Part shown: positions 13,101 to 26,162 of the stretch, one piece after another
Layout: every line of letters begins with the position of its first letter
Numbering within the stretch: the first letter of the stretch is position 1
Assembly (NCBI GenBank): GCA_003993805.1
Contig: RSEF01000020.1
Span: 7,677,522-7,741,521 of the forward strand
Reading direction: 5' to 3'
Length of the DNA stretch: 64,000 nucleotides
Source of the DNA: Himantopus leucocephalus
Taxonomy: Eukaryota; Chordata; Aves; Charadriiformes; Recurvirostridae
Notes under the pieces: generated by a model
Seen by the model: the letters and a program-made list of their open reading frames with translations, nothing else
Database searches by the model: none
What the model was told of the DNA's origin: nothing
Program-made: the position numbers and the translations under genes

Positions 13101-16100
13101 AGCTGAGCTCCAGAATTAAGGAATATTCCTCATCACTGTCCCTTTCACTAATAATGTTTGCAATACAGAAAATTTCAGAAGCTTTCTTTCAAGGACAGCA
13201 GATTATATCAGTAACACCACCTTTTCCCAAAAATTAACCTTTGGAAAATATTTCAAAATCACAAGGCATTCATTTAAAGTATCTGAAAAACTGGGGTCCC
13301 AATTCACATGCAGAACAGCAATGGAACATCAACACTGACTGCTTGCTTCTGAACTCACCTAAGCTTGAAAATCGGTATGAAATGCCTGCATGTAACCCAA
13401 AGCAGCCTACCAAACTAGAAGAACACTGGAAAAGAATTTCAGAGGAAAAGGAGGACCAGACAGACAGGACAGAAAAACTCACTTTTGAACAGACCTATAA
13501 AATAAGTCAGTGAAGACAAAAGAACAGTCCTGGACAGGGACTCTGTGTGTCAGCGTTCTGCAATCAAAGATGCAGGGGAACTGCCATAGTAGGTGTAGAA
13601 AACAACTAAAACACTTAATTCTTTCAAAGGAGCAAAAACTGATTGTTAACACACCAGGCGGGGACACATACACATTTAAGAACAGATTACATAATCCTTC
13701 ATCGACATGGCAATACAAAGTCTGACTTTTCTTTTCAAAGAATACGTTATTCTTTTGAAATCTCTCAAGCCCCCAACTCTTAAAAGCACCTTTGCTACTT
13801 AGAAACATATTTTATTTCCTAAGCAACTATCATCTCTACGTGTTCTCCAATGCTATGTTACTGTCCCAAAAATAAGGAGATGGGATAAGACAAACCCCTC
13901 CCCAAATCTAATTCTCATCAGTGCATCACATTATTACTTCATAAGCAATAAATCTCAAAGTTTGCATGCCTGTGGCAAAGCAGAACTAGGGGAAAAATAA
14001 AAAGAGTGTATAGCTAGATCCATATCAGTATCTCCTGCCCCTCTAGTTTCTCTATAGGGGATTACATACATTATTTACATTTTTTCCTTCGCCCAACTAT
14101 TCCCGCTCAAAAAAGAAGAGAAAAAATATAAACAAAAAAAAGACAATAGAATAAACTAATTTTAAAGACCCTAGTGCTATATATCATGATATTGAATACC
14201 TGCTCTAATATGTATTTTGCTCCATTGTCTGAATAAGTGATTATATCCAGGGAGTCAGTCACTGATGGCTGAAGACAGTCTGAGTTTAAAGTGCCGTCTT
14301 CCACGCTGTTGTTCTTTAATAACCTTTCAATCTCCCTGTTCAGAATCTCCAACTGATCACACATCATGCAATTTTTAAGTGATATGCCTAAAGGAAGAGG
14401 GAAAGTCAGCTAATCACGTCTTGTTCAACTCTAATATTAAACTATGAAAACAAACTATGCCTCTAGAACATGCAAAAAGTGCAACCTATTTGAATAATTT
14501 ATCCAGTAACACACTAAAGACAGAACTGTCTAAAGAACTGTCTTCCCAGTGCACAATTTTGTATCTGTGTGTTTAAGGCCCTGTGTGCAACATGCTCTTC
14601 ACAATTACGTTTGAGCCACAGAGCTGATATCAAAAATGGAACTGGCATGCTCCCTTCTTAGGAGACATTCTGGCTCACTGAACCTAACACACTGTACACT
14701 GCTAGTCATACCCCACCCAGTGGCAAGGCTGTACAGTGCAGAGTCTACAGCTCTGATTTAACATAAAATAGCATTTTTAACACAAAAAATAATTGAGAAC
14801 TAAGAGATCCTAGGCAAGAATAATGCCTCTTTTTGCATTAGTAGATGTTATCTCATTATTATTACCTCTGTTACCTACAGGAAAAAACTTCAACAGAACT
14901 GCAATTTTAAAATAATTTCGAGAGGTATAAAAAGTACACTTAAAAGACTAAAATTGCAGACCCCCTACATTTGCTATAAAATGCTTGGGGGTTTACTATT
15001 ATTATTATTATTATTTAGTATCTCCATTTTTTTTCTCTCCCCATTTGGTCCAAATTATTTTTCATGAAAAACAGAGTAAGTTGCAAACTTATTTCACATG
15101 AATCTGCTTTTGCAGAACTGCATCCTAATGCAGGTTAAACTTAAATGCCTAAAAGCTGCTGAAAAATCAAAGATTATCAAAACATAAATGCACAAAATTT
15201 TAATTCACAATTACACTTTTAAATGTAGCAAGCCTGTTGGCACTTCTAAGCAAACATTCTGCCAACTGCCTGCAAAATATTTACTACAACATAAGGGAAC
15301 TTTGTAGTCTTCAAATGTCTGTTTCTCTTCCCAATTCAGTATGATCGGTTGTTCATATTGTTCTCCTTGTTCTCAAGTTAGCTACTCAATTGCAGCTGAG
15401 ATACTGACAGAAATGCAAGCTGAAGCAGCAATCTGGTTATCTTGTTTAAAAGGAACTGAACATCCGTGATCAATTAATCTCATTCGTCCTAATACAGCAC
15501 ATTAATCACATCTCTGAAACTGAACGTTCTAGCTGGAAACAGAAAACTATTGTACTTCCCCTAACAGACAATTCCCATCAGCATCATCCTGCCTTTCTGC
15601 CACATTTCCTTTAGAAAGGATATTATGTACCTTGGAAAAATTTGAGGCAAGAGTCTCCATAAATGATGGGACAGAAAGAAAAAATAATGTTCATAATAAA
15701 CAAATATACTGTTGCTTATTCATAAAGTCCTCTGGTTTTGCACAGGTTAACAACTTCTGTGATCAGCAATCTCCACTGTGAAAATGTGTAAGCTTTTAAG
15801 ATTGACTATAAATAAAGGCAGAAACACACATCAAGAGTTTCTTAAAGGAAAAAATCTTTCCCCCTTCACAGATGCAGTAAGCTTTGCCAATACAAGCCCT
15901 AGGTTGATTTAAATGGGCATACAACATACACAGCAGGTCCTCATTAACAAAGGATTCACAGTGCTTATTAAAATCCATGTTTATGGACTACAAAGAACAG
16001 AGTACAACACGCACTACTTGGGCTGCTACTTGCTCCCTTCTCCTGTCCTGTTACATGGGCTACGCCACACCTACCCACATACCTCTGCCACAGAAATAAT

Positions 16101-19100
16101 CACCCGATTCCTTAGTAAACACTCAATTTCTGAATCCAGCAGAAAAAGAACCCACCAAAGAGTGATCCAAAAGGATTTAAAAAAAGAACATCAGAACTAG
16201 TGTAAAGACATGCAAGTACAGGGATGGAGAACAAGACTCCTTAAGGCAGGCTGAGCTGGTGTCGCACCTTGCTGCTATCTCGTTCAACACGTGCACACCA
16301 CCATCCACTCAGCGAGCGCTCATCAGATCTCAGCCAGCAGGACTTCATTAACTGCCCCCTCAGCCAAGACTCTGTCTTAAGCTTAAAAACTGTAACTACA
16401 TGGGCATTCCAGTGAAACAGAACAGTCACTTATGTAAAAGTGGAGCATAAAGCTGATGCATAGTATCTTGAGAAAGAATATTCAGCCAAGAAAACATTTA
16501 TTCAGGTTTTCTGTCCCCCATTAGGTTGCAGGTAAAATATTCGCATTTCCCCCAAACAAGTTAGGCATTTGAATTCATCCTGGACCTAAATTCCAGAATC
16601 AGTTGAAGCACAAGAGTATCCTACCCTAGAAAAATCACAAAACTGTCACAAGCTTTTAGTTTCAATTTGGTCAACTATTCTCAAGCAGTGACAAACCCCA
16701 AAACATGGGGCTGCCCGCTCTGTAAGACTACAGAAGCCATCACACACATTCAGCATCCCTGTGGATTCTCTAAATATTGCAAACCTGTGTGTTTTTCAGT
16801 ATACATGGCTTGAAGAAATTCCAGAGTAGTATCAGCAGCCAATCTAATAAGAGAGAAAAGATATTCTCAAATTCTGAGTCCTGCTGCTACTGCAATACCA
16901 CTTGTTCACAAACGTGCAATACACATTAAAAATCCATCCTCCAACACACCTTTATTAACCAATTAAAAAAAAAAAAAAGAGGGAAAGCTTGTAATCTCAC
17001 TCTGCTTTTCTGTAAATATATTATTGCTCTCACGTTCAGATAAAACCTCAAGAAAAGCGTACTGCTATCTACTGCCATCTTTGTAACCCACCAGTTTATA
17101 AGTCTCAGGGAAAAAGTAAGGGAGAGAGATGATGTGTGCCAGTGTCACAGGGCTGAGAGGTGTTAACTGCAGGAAAGGCAACTTGAAGACACCTGGATCT
17201 GCTGATGCCGACTTCCTTAAGCCCTTTTTAAGATGCCTCAACATAACATCTTAATCTGATGATAACAGATGAAAGCTTTTAAAGAACACCAACATTTCTC
17301 CATCTTTTTGTGTTTATATTTTTAGACAAAGGCCAATTCAACAAACTGCCAACAAATATACATTCAGATCAGTATCTCCACTTTTTTTTTCCCCCCTCTC
17401 ATTCCCCTGAAGAGGTAATAAAACGTTCAGTGGGTCCACTGACTGCATAAAGATTTTGTCTTTTCTAGAACTTGCAATTTTAAATGCGTTAAGAATTCCC
17501 TGCCTCAGTTAACTGGGAAGACTTCATTCTAAAAAAGGATCTCAAAAGACAGCTTAGTAATAAAACCTTTAACGTGAACTAAAAGCAACCAAAAGAACTA
17601 ACAATTTCTCCTTTATCAGAGGACTTGTGTACCACAAAAAAACCACCTAAAAAACTATGTCAGAATTCAGGGTAAATTCTTCAGTTTCAGCTTACTAGCT
17701 ATTTTATTTAAGTTTTTTGAGGAATCTGTATGAAAGATCAGTCATCTTTATCCTCTCATTAATGTTAATCCTCATTGTCAACAGCTAGATGACAAAAGAT
17801 GCCACACCTTATTCCATGTTCTTGGATGACAGCGCTCTTCAACACTCAGCCAATTTGCTGCTATCTGCACAAATTCTGGTATCTCGTTATTTACAAGTTA
17901 TACAAGCACCTTGCATCAATACTTTAGTCCAAATGATTGATGTCTGGCATCTATTAGTTCTCTTATTCCCTACTCACCCTAAGAACTCTACAGAAGGATG
18001 TCTTCTATTTTGAAAGATCTCAGGCATACTCACCCCTACACAAGCACCCAAGAAAGCAAGGTTCACCTCATATTTAAGACTTGTGATAGACCCTAGTACC
18101 CGCAGGAGTTGTTTCAGTGTGACCTGTTACCTAACAAATGTTTACTTCTATTGTGACAAAGAAACAAAGGCACCTTTTATTAAAAAAAAAAAAAAGTAGT
18201 CTTCATACTGAAGCTCCAGTTAATGTTGTAGATACGTTATGGAAATTCAATGGCCAGGGCCCAAGGACAGCACAGAAATCTCAACCAACCACAACAGCCA
18301 ATAAAAGGTTCAGCAACTTTCTGAAAACTAGGGTTAGCAACACGACTGCATCTGCAAAGAAATTCAAAGCATAAGAGTCTTATACCTTCTAGCTTTTAAA
18401 AGAAGGCATCGTTCATCAGTGACCAGTTTCATCTCCATGTCCTGACACAAATCCAGACTTTGCCAGTATTTTAAGACACTAGTTGCAATTAGAGTAACTT
18501 GTAATTGCGCTTTAGTTATATTCTACTGTGAGTTTATTCAGAATTAGAAGGCTTGACATGCAAGGTATTTGGCTTGAACCAAAATAACCAGGATTGGTTT
18601 CTTAACTGTCAAAGAAACTGCAAGATGTTACCAACAGGACAGAAAGCATCTTTTCCAGAATGATGTAACAGTGATACCAATCACAGTTGATGCTGTTTGC
18701 TCATTTTGTTCTCTGTAAAAGAGGCAGTAGGCTTGGCCTATGCCTCCTTTAAGTGTTAAAAAATTCCTAGTAAGAAAATACATTAATATCACATGAGAAA
18801 AAAAATATGTCTGAGAACTCATATAAGGACACAATTTCTGATGCAAATGAAAGAAATATTGGTATGGCTTAGTTGATGCCACTCCCACTCAGAAGACCGA
18901 TCCCATTGAAAATTACTTTGCACCCCTATTTCCCTATTTGTCAAAGATGACATCTGGGAAACTGGCACTCTTTCTGCTAAGCAGGAGCAAAATTAATCCC
19001 TTGCATCAACAAGCATTAGAAAAGCAGCCCAAAAGAAGTCAGTAGGGCAAAACCTATTTTGTACATAAATGAGCTGTTCCATTCAGACCACGGACAAAAG

Positions 19101-21395
19101 GTACAATCCACCGACCCCTAACAACAGCAGGGAACGGATTCTGCACTAGCACTGCAGAAAGCCACCTACACACAGGGCTGCAGTGCAGTCCCCTCCATCT
19201 GCTGCTCGTCCACGAAAGGTGCAAGAGCAGACTACTTCCATGAGAAGCAACAGAAAATCAGATGACCAAGTACAACTAGTATATATGGTCTTTTATTTTC
19301 ATATAAAACTCACCCACTGCTTACTGATTTAAGTTTCTTCCTTCTGGAAGAAGGACAACACCTTTCAAAAAGTCATGAAATGGGAATGTTGTGACAGAAG
19401 CAATGAGAGTTGAAGAGAGAGAGCAGCTATCATAAGGCTCAAGTCTGGATATGGGGAAACAAGAAAACTGATGTGATTCTGAACTCCCTCCCCCACCTCC
19501 CAAATAATCTACTATCTCACTACTTGGCATTATAGACAAGCTGCAGTTCAAGGTCAAAGTCCAGACATCCCTGGTAAATACAAAGATTTTATGCCAGGAA
19601 GAAGTTTACATTTGAAAGATCATCTTAAAATAAAACTTGCATAAAATTGAAGTATTTCACTGCTTATAGTTAGACCTAGCAGAATAAAACCAAACAGAAA
19701 TAGTGCTACAAAAAACATAATGCTTATCTGTAAATGCTTTGCTGGCTATTAAACATAGTAAAGTAATTCCAAGATTATAAACAAACCTACCACCTCATAT
19801 ACCCAGAATACTAACAAAAGTGGCAGTTAATTCCTTCCTATTCCCATTTAAAAAATTAACACATTAACAAGCTTTGAAATTTGCACAGTGTAGATTCAGT
19901 AAAGCGTATTCATTACTACAGCCATGTTCCTCAGAATTACCCCATCTTAATTTAAGAAATGTGTAATCTTCTTAAATACTTCATGAAGCAATAAGAATTA
20001 CAGGCAAATATAAGCAGTGCTATATAGCCAAATTAGGACAAAGTATCACCAAGATACAGTTTTAAGGTAGCTTTTAGTATCACAACAGTATTTCAACCCC
20101 AGATGCACATAAACCAGCGTATTATTAATTTGTCAGGGATGGCACCACTGACACCTACAACAGTCTCACATCACACCCTTCCACTCAGACCTGCTGCTTC
20201 TTCCCTCACTTCCCCATCTCCCTTTACAAAGACAGGTTCTAGGGCTCGTAAAGCCTCATTTTTCAGCGTTGGGCAGTACCCCATCTCAGTTCCTACCAAC
20301 AGTAATGGAAAAGAACTGACTTGACTAGCATGGGAGACCAGGCTGCCCCAGGACAGAAATGGCTGCACAGGAGGACAGAGAACCTGCACCCTTTGAAGGT
20401 GGTGGAAACAAAGTGTGTGATGGCACCCATACCACAATGCAAGGGAAAAGCTCCCCAGGGACACCTCAGCACACCAGTGTGACCAGCTCTCCCACAGGCA
20501 GGGGGGGGAAGAAAAAAAAAGGAAAAAAATTAATTAATTTGGAGGCTTCTGCATCTCTGTTAAAACCCCCTTACTCAACCTTGCTGACATTTTATCACAG
20601 AATCATTGAAGGCACTGTAAGACCTTGCGGTGTCATGATTTGGTATCACGAATAATTCAGCAGCGTCTGTCACTACCACATTTTTACCATCAGACGCCTG
20701 GAAAAACAGAAAAATTATTTAAATGAAGTTTTGTGGTTTGCAGACTTTCTCACTTTGAATGCAGGGTTGTTTGGGTTTTTTTTATGCTGAAAAAATTATT
20801 ATTACAGGAGAGCCCATGAAGCACACATTCACATCATACTAAATACTAACAAGATACAGTGCTGATGCCAATGACCTAATGAGATGTAAAATGTAAACAT
20901 TAACTACCTTTCTTTTAATTTCCAAAAATGCAGAAACAAGCGTGCAAGTTTCTTCCAGATTTTTCTCACAGGACAAATGAGACTCAATACATTTATAAAT
21001 TTCACAAGATCACTTTTTTCCACTTGAGAAAGGTATTGAAGAGATATTCTAGACTGACAATAAACTTTATAGCAAACTAACTTGACAGCTTGATTTTTGA
21101 AATAATTAAGCAAATGCATTCCTTCCAAGAAGTAAAAGAAATAGCTTCCTTTAAAAACAATAAATACATTCACTTGGTCTCTGTGCTTGTAATAATGAGC
21201 CTTTACAAATTAAAATGTCTTTAGTCACCCATGATTATAAACCCTCTCTACTGTATGTCTGAAACTACTACATACACCATCATCCTCGCCGTGATTTCTG
21301 TCAGGTGACTCACTTACCTTATGTAAGCCTCCCAAGAAGGCCACTGCCTCCCGTGATGGGTAACTGCGCACACACAGGACAGCAATCCTGCACAT
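10025..21395 (-). CDS. DIDO1: Predicted in-frame N-terminal extension of DIDO1 (seven exons, about 268 aa)
   Basis: Seven exons, 21416-21318, 20697-20624, 18478-18386, 16843-16785, 14387-14200, 12545-12344 and 10135-10025, have AG/GT borders. Their phases (0, 2, 2, 1, 0, 1, 1) fit one open frame running straight into the DIDO1 exon at 9714. The likely start is the ATG at 21395 (MCRIAVLC). Later in-frame Mets are at 14367 (MMCDQLEIL) and 10103 (MEQAVSSQ). The first half contains REAVAFLGGLHK, VVVTDAAELFVIP, then charged helical stretches (QDMEMKLVTDERCLLLKARR; DQLEILNREIERLLKNN) that look coiled-coil-like. The second half (12545-10025) is rich in Ser, Gly, Asn and Glu and probably disordered. 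I do not recognise a domain. About 800 nt open across seven splice joins is unlikely by chance. It could instead be a separate upstream gene fused by splicing, or some exons could be alternative. Confidence 0.6.
10136..12343 (-). other. DIDO1: DIDO1 intron
   Basis: About 2.2 kb between two predicted upstream exons. It holds an A-rich GAAA microsatellite near 11117-11151; otherwise AT-rich with nothing recognised. Confidence 0.65.
11117..11151. repeat. GAAA microsatellite in an A-rich tract
   Basis: Several perfect GAAA units embedded in poly-A, inside a DIDO1 intron. Confidence 0.85.
12344..12545 (-). CDS. DIDO1: Predicted upstream DIDO1 exon (Ser/Gly-rich)
   Basis: Acceptor CCCTCTCCAG before 12545, donor GTCAG|GTAAAG after 12344; 202 nt, open from the first base (EPAGKGGLIVFGPADNSE) to NAVS. 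Phase 0 in, phase 1 out, matching both neighbours. Low-complexity Ser/Gly/Asn content; no domain recognised. Confidence 0.68.
14200..14387 (-). CDS. DIDO1: Predicted upstream DIDO1 exon (charged helix)
   Basis: Acceptor TTCCTTTAG before 14387, donor GAGCAG|GTATTC after 14200; 188 nt. It encodes ISLKNCMMCDQLEILNREIE, then a less ordered stretch ending GAKYILEQ. The tandem Met codons at 14367 could serve as an internal start. The heptad-like spacing of Leu/Ile suggests a short coiled coil. Confidence 0.65.
14996..15015. repeat. ATT trinucleotide microsatellite
   Basis: Six to seven consecutive ATT units in a DIDO1 intron. Confidence 0.9.
16785..16843 (-). CDS. DIDO1: Predicted upstream DIDO1 exon (59 nt)
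   Basis: Acceptor CTTATTAG before 16843, donor ACACAG|GTTTGC after 16785. It encodes LAADTTLEFLQAMYTEKHT and joins in phase on both sides (AG|A = Arg upstream, G|GC = Gly downstream). Confidence 0.6.
18386..18478 (-). CDS. DIDO1: Predicted upstream DIDO1 exon (93 nt)
   Basis: Acceptor GCAACTAG before 18478, donor AGAAG|GTATAA after 18386. It encodes VLKYWQSLDLCQDMEMKLV then TDERCLLLKAR. Thirty whole codons plus split codons fit both neighbours. Confidence 0.6.
20624..20697 (-). CDS. DIDO1: Predicted upstream DIDO1 exon (74 nt, weak donor)
   Basis: A strong acceptor (TCTGTTTTTCCAG) precedes 20697. The exon encodes ASDGKNVVVTDAAELFVIPN. The donor AAG|GTCTTA after 20624 is weak beyond the AG|GT core, but it is the one that gives the required phase. 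Without an exon of length 2 mod 3 here, the flanking exons would not join in frame. Confidence 0.45.
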
Positions 21396-21416
21396 TTGCA
21401 GTGAATGCGGGACCTC
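21318..21416 (-). CDS. DIDO1: Predicted first coding exon of extended DIDO1
   Basis: A perfect donor AAG|GTAAGTGAG follows 21318. There is an acceptor AACACTTCCAG before 21416 (an alternative AG at 21388 would remove the ATG). The in-frame ATG at 21395, with A at -3, starts MCRIAVLCVRSYPSRE and runs to FLGGLHK. If the exon is spliced to the CpG-island exon ending at 26163, the frame upstream carries a stop, which favours this ATG as the start. Confidence 0.55.
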
Positions 21417-24400
21417 CTGGAAGTGTTGGATTTAATGCATATGCACAGAATCACAGTACCATGCACACAGAGCAGACTCTCGTCTACAGTAGCAGTTAGA
21501 CGGAAAAGACACTGAGCGACTCCACAGTATGACATTAACTACTCCAAGCAAAAACGCATGAAGTAGCTCCCTGGTTCACGTAAAGCAAAACACACATGCT
21601 GAAGTTTATTTTGATGTCTCTTTCAGACTAGAAAATCAACTCCCCAAGCAAAACATTTTCTAAAAAAATCTTATTTCAGATTGCATCAGGTAGGATCAGA
21701 ACAGCCAGAAAAAAAAATCAATTAAAGGAAAGAAGGGATGGACCACTCAGTAGGTAGTGCAGCAGAATGAGAACAGCACCAGGGATTACAACAGTATTTT
21801 ATTCTGGATAAGTAGCAAGAAGCGCTTCTTTGAACCAGAGTGAAGTTCCCACAGCTAAATTCAGCTAAATAGCGATTTCTCATAGAAACATTCAAGGCAC
21901 TTTAGCAGCAGGCCCACAAGAAATCTGGCAAACATGAGAAGTTAATAACATAAGACTATGATCATATCTACACTACAGATGTTCACTGTCACAATTGCAC
22001 AAGTCAGGAACGTTAAGGGGTACAACCCCTAATCAACAGAGCCGTGCTAGCATAAGCACCTCCTATTGGTGTAATTACACCTGCAAAACTGTACTTTTAC
22101 CTGTACGAGCTGTTCTGTTTGCAGGGTGGGGTAGCAGGTGCTCACCACCCTGGTGCGGCAGTGTTATCAGTGTGGCTGCACACATAATAAGAAAGCTCTA
22201 TCAGCACACAAGTACAGGCCCTTCCAAGTAGGGAAGCAGCTTATCTCAGGAGGAAGCAAGACTTTGAAAGTTCCCTCAAATTCCTTGAATGAAAAAAGTT
22301 ACGTTAGCAAACAGATTCTAAGATGTTTGTGTACACATTAGAGCTTTTGCCAGCACAGCTCTGTCTGTTAGTAGCTGGGGAAAGAACTGCTACTGACAGC
22401 TGTACTGATGGAACTTTAGTAAAGCACAAACATTAACATAAGGCACTTACAGTATGCACATCCTCCAACCTGTAGGCCCATAATTGTGTTTGATAAACAA
22501 AATTCATATTCAGTTTAGTGTTTCTGCATTTGAGGAAACAGTAACTAATTTTAAGAGGAAAGACAAGTATTATACACATGCCATTAGTATTTTCTAGTCC
22601 CGAGCTTCCTGGGTGCTTAAAACACTAGGCAGATACACTCTATTGGCTTACTAACAGACTGACACTTTGCTTTTTTACTACTCCTGTAACACCTTCTGAA
22701 GTTTTTATTCCCATTCTTCTGAGCAAGCTAATCCCATATCTGCCCTAAAAATGAAAATTTACCCAAAGACAACAAAACAAAATTTAATTTTTTGGTCAGG
22801 TTTACTTCTGCTCTCAGGGTCTGAACAGTGTGAGCAAAAATGAGAGCAAACAGATGTTGCTCATTAAGAAAAGTTGTGAGCAGAATCACAAGTAGTGTAG
22901 GTAACTGCTTTTTTCTTTTTCCCTTTTCTACAGATATAGGGAAAAAAAAAGCAGCTTTCTGTGGTCAAAAGCTTAAATTAAAAAACCAAACATAGCCATC
23001 TCTGTATAAGAAACATTCTAAAGGCCCCAGTACAAGCCAATTTTACAAGCCATGGTCCTAAGTTTAGGCAACAGAAATATCAATTACAAACTTTGATTGT
23101 TATTGGGTATTATTCAATATACAATATCTTTATCTGAATGAAGATACTTTACAAATACATATTATTTATTTGCCTAATGTGCAATTTCTGCTACTGAACT
23201 TGACCTCTTTAGCAGCACTAAAAATGTATTTTCAGCAACTGCACAGGAAACAATGCGCTTTGGAAAGGCAATTCACAATCAGGCATTCCTCCTCTGAAGT
23301 ACCAAAGAAATCAGTTCTTTACCATGGCTGTTACCTGAACAGCAACAATTTTTAAGGCTAAGTCTGAGAACCTTACAGTTTAACTGTCCCAAATTCCACA
23401 GCTAGTGTATTTTTAAACATACACGATTAGAATTCTACAACTGTCAAATTTCAGCTTGAATATTTACACTGTACTTGAAACTCCCTCTTCACAGACAGCT
23501 TTACACAAACTAATAAAGCTGTGGGGGCTTTCTGTCAAGTTGGCATAATTACAGTACATACACTGGTTCACATCCCAAAACACTGTATGAAACTATCTGT
23601 ATCTAGGTATTGTTGTCAGTAGAACTGACAGAAATGGACTCAAAACAACTGCAGGGTTATAATTTCTGAACTTATCAGCACAGCTGTTGAAGAAAAACAA
23701 TCCTGTGTTTTTACACGTTTTTCCATCATTTCATTTGTAAAACTGAGCTAAAAATACAACGTCTGAAACAAGTTATAATTTTCATTCTTATTGCATCGAA
23801 AAGGCTTCATTAAATGAAGTAAAACAGAAATTAATTTCTCCTTCAGAATTTAGTGAAATACAGTGATTACAGCATACTGATTATATTATTAAAAATGCAG
23901 TAAACACAGTCCAGTACTCAATTTTGATTAAGGCTTGCCATGAGAACACATATAATACACATTTAATCTTTGTGTCTTAGCTCCCTAACTGGAAATTTAA
24001 GATTTTTCCTAACTTTAAAGTCTATCAATGCTCTTGAGACTACCATCATTAATAACTGTGAAGTATTCATTTATTTCAGATGCTGTATTAGAGAAAAACT
24101 TAACAGTAGTACAACCGTCAAAGCGTGAACTGACAGTTGACTGAAGATTCTCCTAGTGAGGAGAGAGGCTTGACAGAACACAAAAAAGCAACCAGTTCTT
24201 GTGTAAACTAGATAAATCTTACTTATATTAAAATCCTCTCCTTAAATCTCCTACTACTTGTAGCACTACAAGACACTAGGCAGAAAGAGTGCAGCAGTGA
24301 ACAAAAGTAGTGCAGACAGACACTACCACTTCTGTCAACTAAGAACCATCTAATCTTACTCTTGCTGAGTACAGTCCCTTCTTCTTCCATTTTATCAGTT

Positions 24401-26162
24401 AAATCTTATAAATTCTCAGACTAACCCCTATAATCCTTGCCCTTCCTCTCTACACTTAATATTTCTAGCCAAAACTTCAGACTGTAGAGAATTAAATCCC
24501 ACAGTTGTAAATTACAACTATGAAGACAATTACTATCTTAAATCAGAAAGAAGTAACATAATCTAATGCCAGAAAATCTTAGTAGTGAAGCAGGATTAAG
24601 TAGAACAAACACTGCCTTTTGATGAGTCCACTAGACACTGAAAAATATTTATTCAATTTTATTTATTATTTTGGACTCATACTATTCTATTAGCATTGCT
24701 TTTGGGACTTTCAGAATTTGGGGTTTTTTTTAAACTCAAAAGACATCTCTCAGTTGTATGAAAAGCACCCTCTGAAGCACTGTGAATTATATGTATTATT
24801 TTATATTTGAACAGTTTTAAAATCCAAGTATTTCGTAGTGTACATAAATTTGCAGCAGAGCAAAAACTTCATTTGCACACCTACAGAAATCAACTAAAAC
24901 ATCCCTTAAAAACCCCCAAACCACAGAAACATTGTAAAAAAAAATTATGTAAATGCTAGTCTTGAAATCAACAATTATTCAATTTGCAAATCATTGGAAT
25001 CATGTGGTCTCAAAGTAGGATGAAGGCTAACATGAGCTTTTATTCTTCCAAAGTGCATGAGAAAAACCTTTATGGGCAAAACGTTTCTGGAACCATCAAG
25101 GGGAAAAAAAAAAATTTAAGGCCTAACTGTACAGCTATTTTGAGCTTACTTCTATATTTATTCCTATAGAAAGTTCCAAATGTCAAAGAACGATAACAAG
25201 CAGCTGGCATACATAAAACTGGAGCAGAACCCAAAATATCTATTACAATTAACACAGTACATGTATGCTACACTTGTACAGTAACTACATTTTTTTTCCC
25301 ATTGACCAGCACTTAAATGGCTTAAAAAGCTAGTAATTTTTGTTTGTTGAAGCTAAACCAATTCAAATTACCACTTACAAGAAAACTGTGTAAAACAGAA
25401 AGACAAAAAAGCAAGCAGTGAAAAAGTTCTCATAAAATAAAGCAAAATATAGTTGAATATCAGCCACCAAGGAATTTACTTAAGCAAGACTGTTATTATT
25501 ATGCATTCAAAAGAGCTATTTCTGAAAAAAAAAAAAAATCCCAATCAAAACAAACAAACAAAAAAAACCCCACGAAAACCCCCAAACCCCAAAAGCATAG
25601 GGAATGTATAAATGCTTATACATCCTTTTGAGTTTAAATAAAAGGAATCAGCTTTTCTTGTCTCCCTGAAGTTCCTAGGAAGAAAACGTGAAAGCCCATG
25701 CAAGAAAAACATCCCATTACACTATTTTGAGTTACTGAAGGTACAAACAGAAGGGAAAGTGTAACACACATACACTTTTTAACACGTTGAAAAGATTGTG
25801 ATGTTCTTTCCAATTTAAAAATGACAAGATAAAACGGTAAGATTTTCTTAACTCACTACTAAAACATAACTATCACTTGGAGGTATAAACTGAAAACTAC
25901 TTAACTGTATGAAAATAAATTTGGTCACCAAAGAATAGTTTTGTGCAAGCCAAATAAGCAGCTCCAAACTACCACCACCTCCAAGAGACAGTGTTTAAGT
26001 ACACTAGGGCAAGGGGTGGGGAATAGTTATTGACAGGGAATGTCATGAATATTTAAAGCCAGCCAACAATTACTACCGTCTAAAAATTCAACCCCTCCTC
26101 TTTTCCCCCACAAGAAAGTCACCAGAACTTGATACAAGTTCGACTTTTCTTGTGTCACTCAC
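21417..26162 (-). other. DIDO1: Large 5' intron of DIDO1
   Basis: AT-rich region between the first predicted coding exon and the CpG island. No convincing exon. The minus strand near 24385 reads MEEEGTVLSK followed by A|GTAAGA, but its phase does not fit the exon at 21416. An A/C-rich low-complexity tract is at 25527-25600. Confidence 0.6.

Larger units (their letters stand above)
12546..20623 (-). other. DIDO1: Introns between predicted upstream DIDO1 exons
   Basis: Intronic stretches 12546-14199, 14388-16784, 16844-18385 and 18479-20623 separate the small upstream exons. They are AT-rich with A/T homopolymers and an ATT run at 14996-15015. No other coding exon was recognised. A weakly CR1-like string (cacagaatcattgaagg) is at 20596-20612. 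Confidence 0.6.

Noticed and set aside
20596..20627. CR1-like string cacagaatcattgaagg
   Set aside because: Similarity stops after about 15 bases, too short to call a CR1 copy; it also abuts the predicted exon at 20624.
22142..22185. Minus-strand mini-exon joining with a Trp codon to the alternative acceptor at 21388
   Set aside because: Only about 30 nt, with an exon end GGTG|GTGAG that could be chance; no independent support.
24354..24388. Minus-strand MEEEGTVLSK followed by A|GTAAGA as a possible first coding exon of DIDO1
   Set aside because: It leaves one base, while the next exon is phase 0 (or needs two bases from the alternative acceptor), so it cannot join in frame; no good acceptor upstream.
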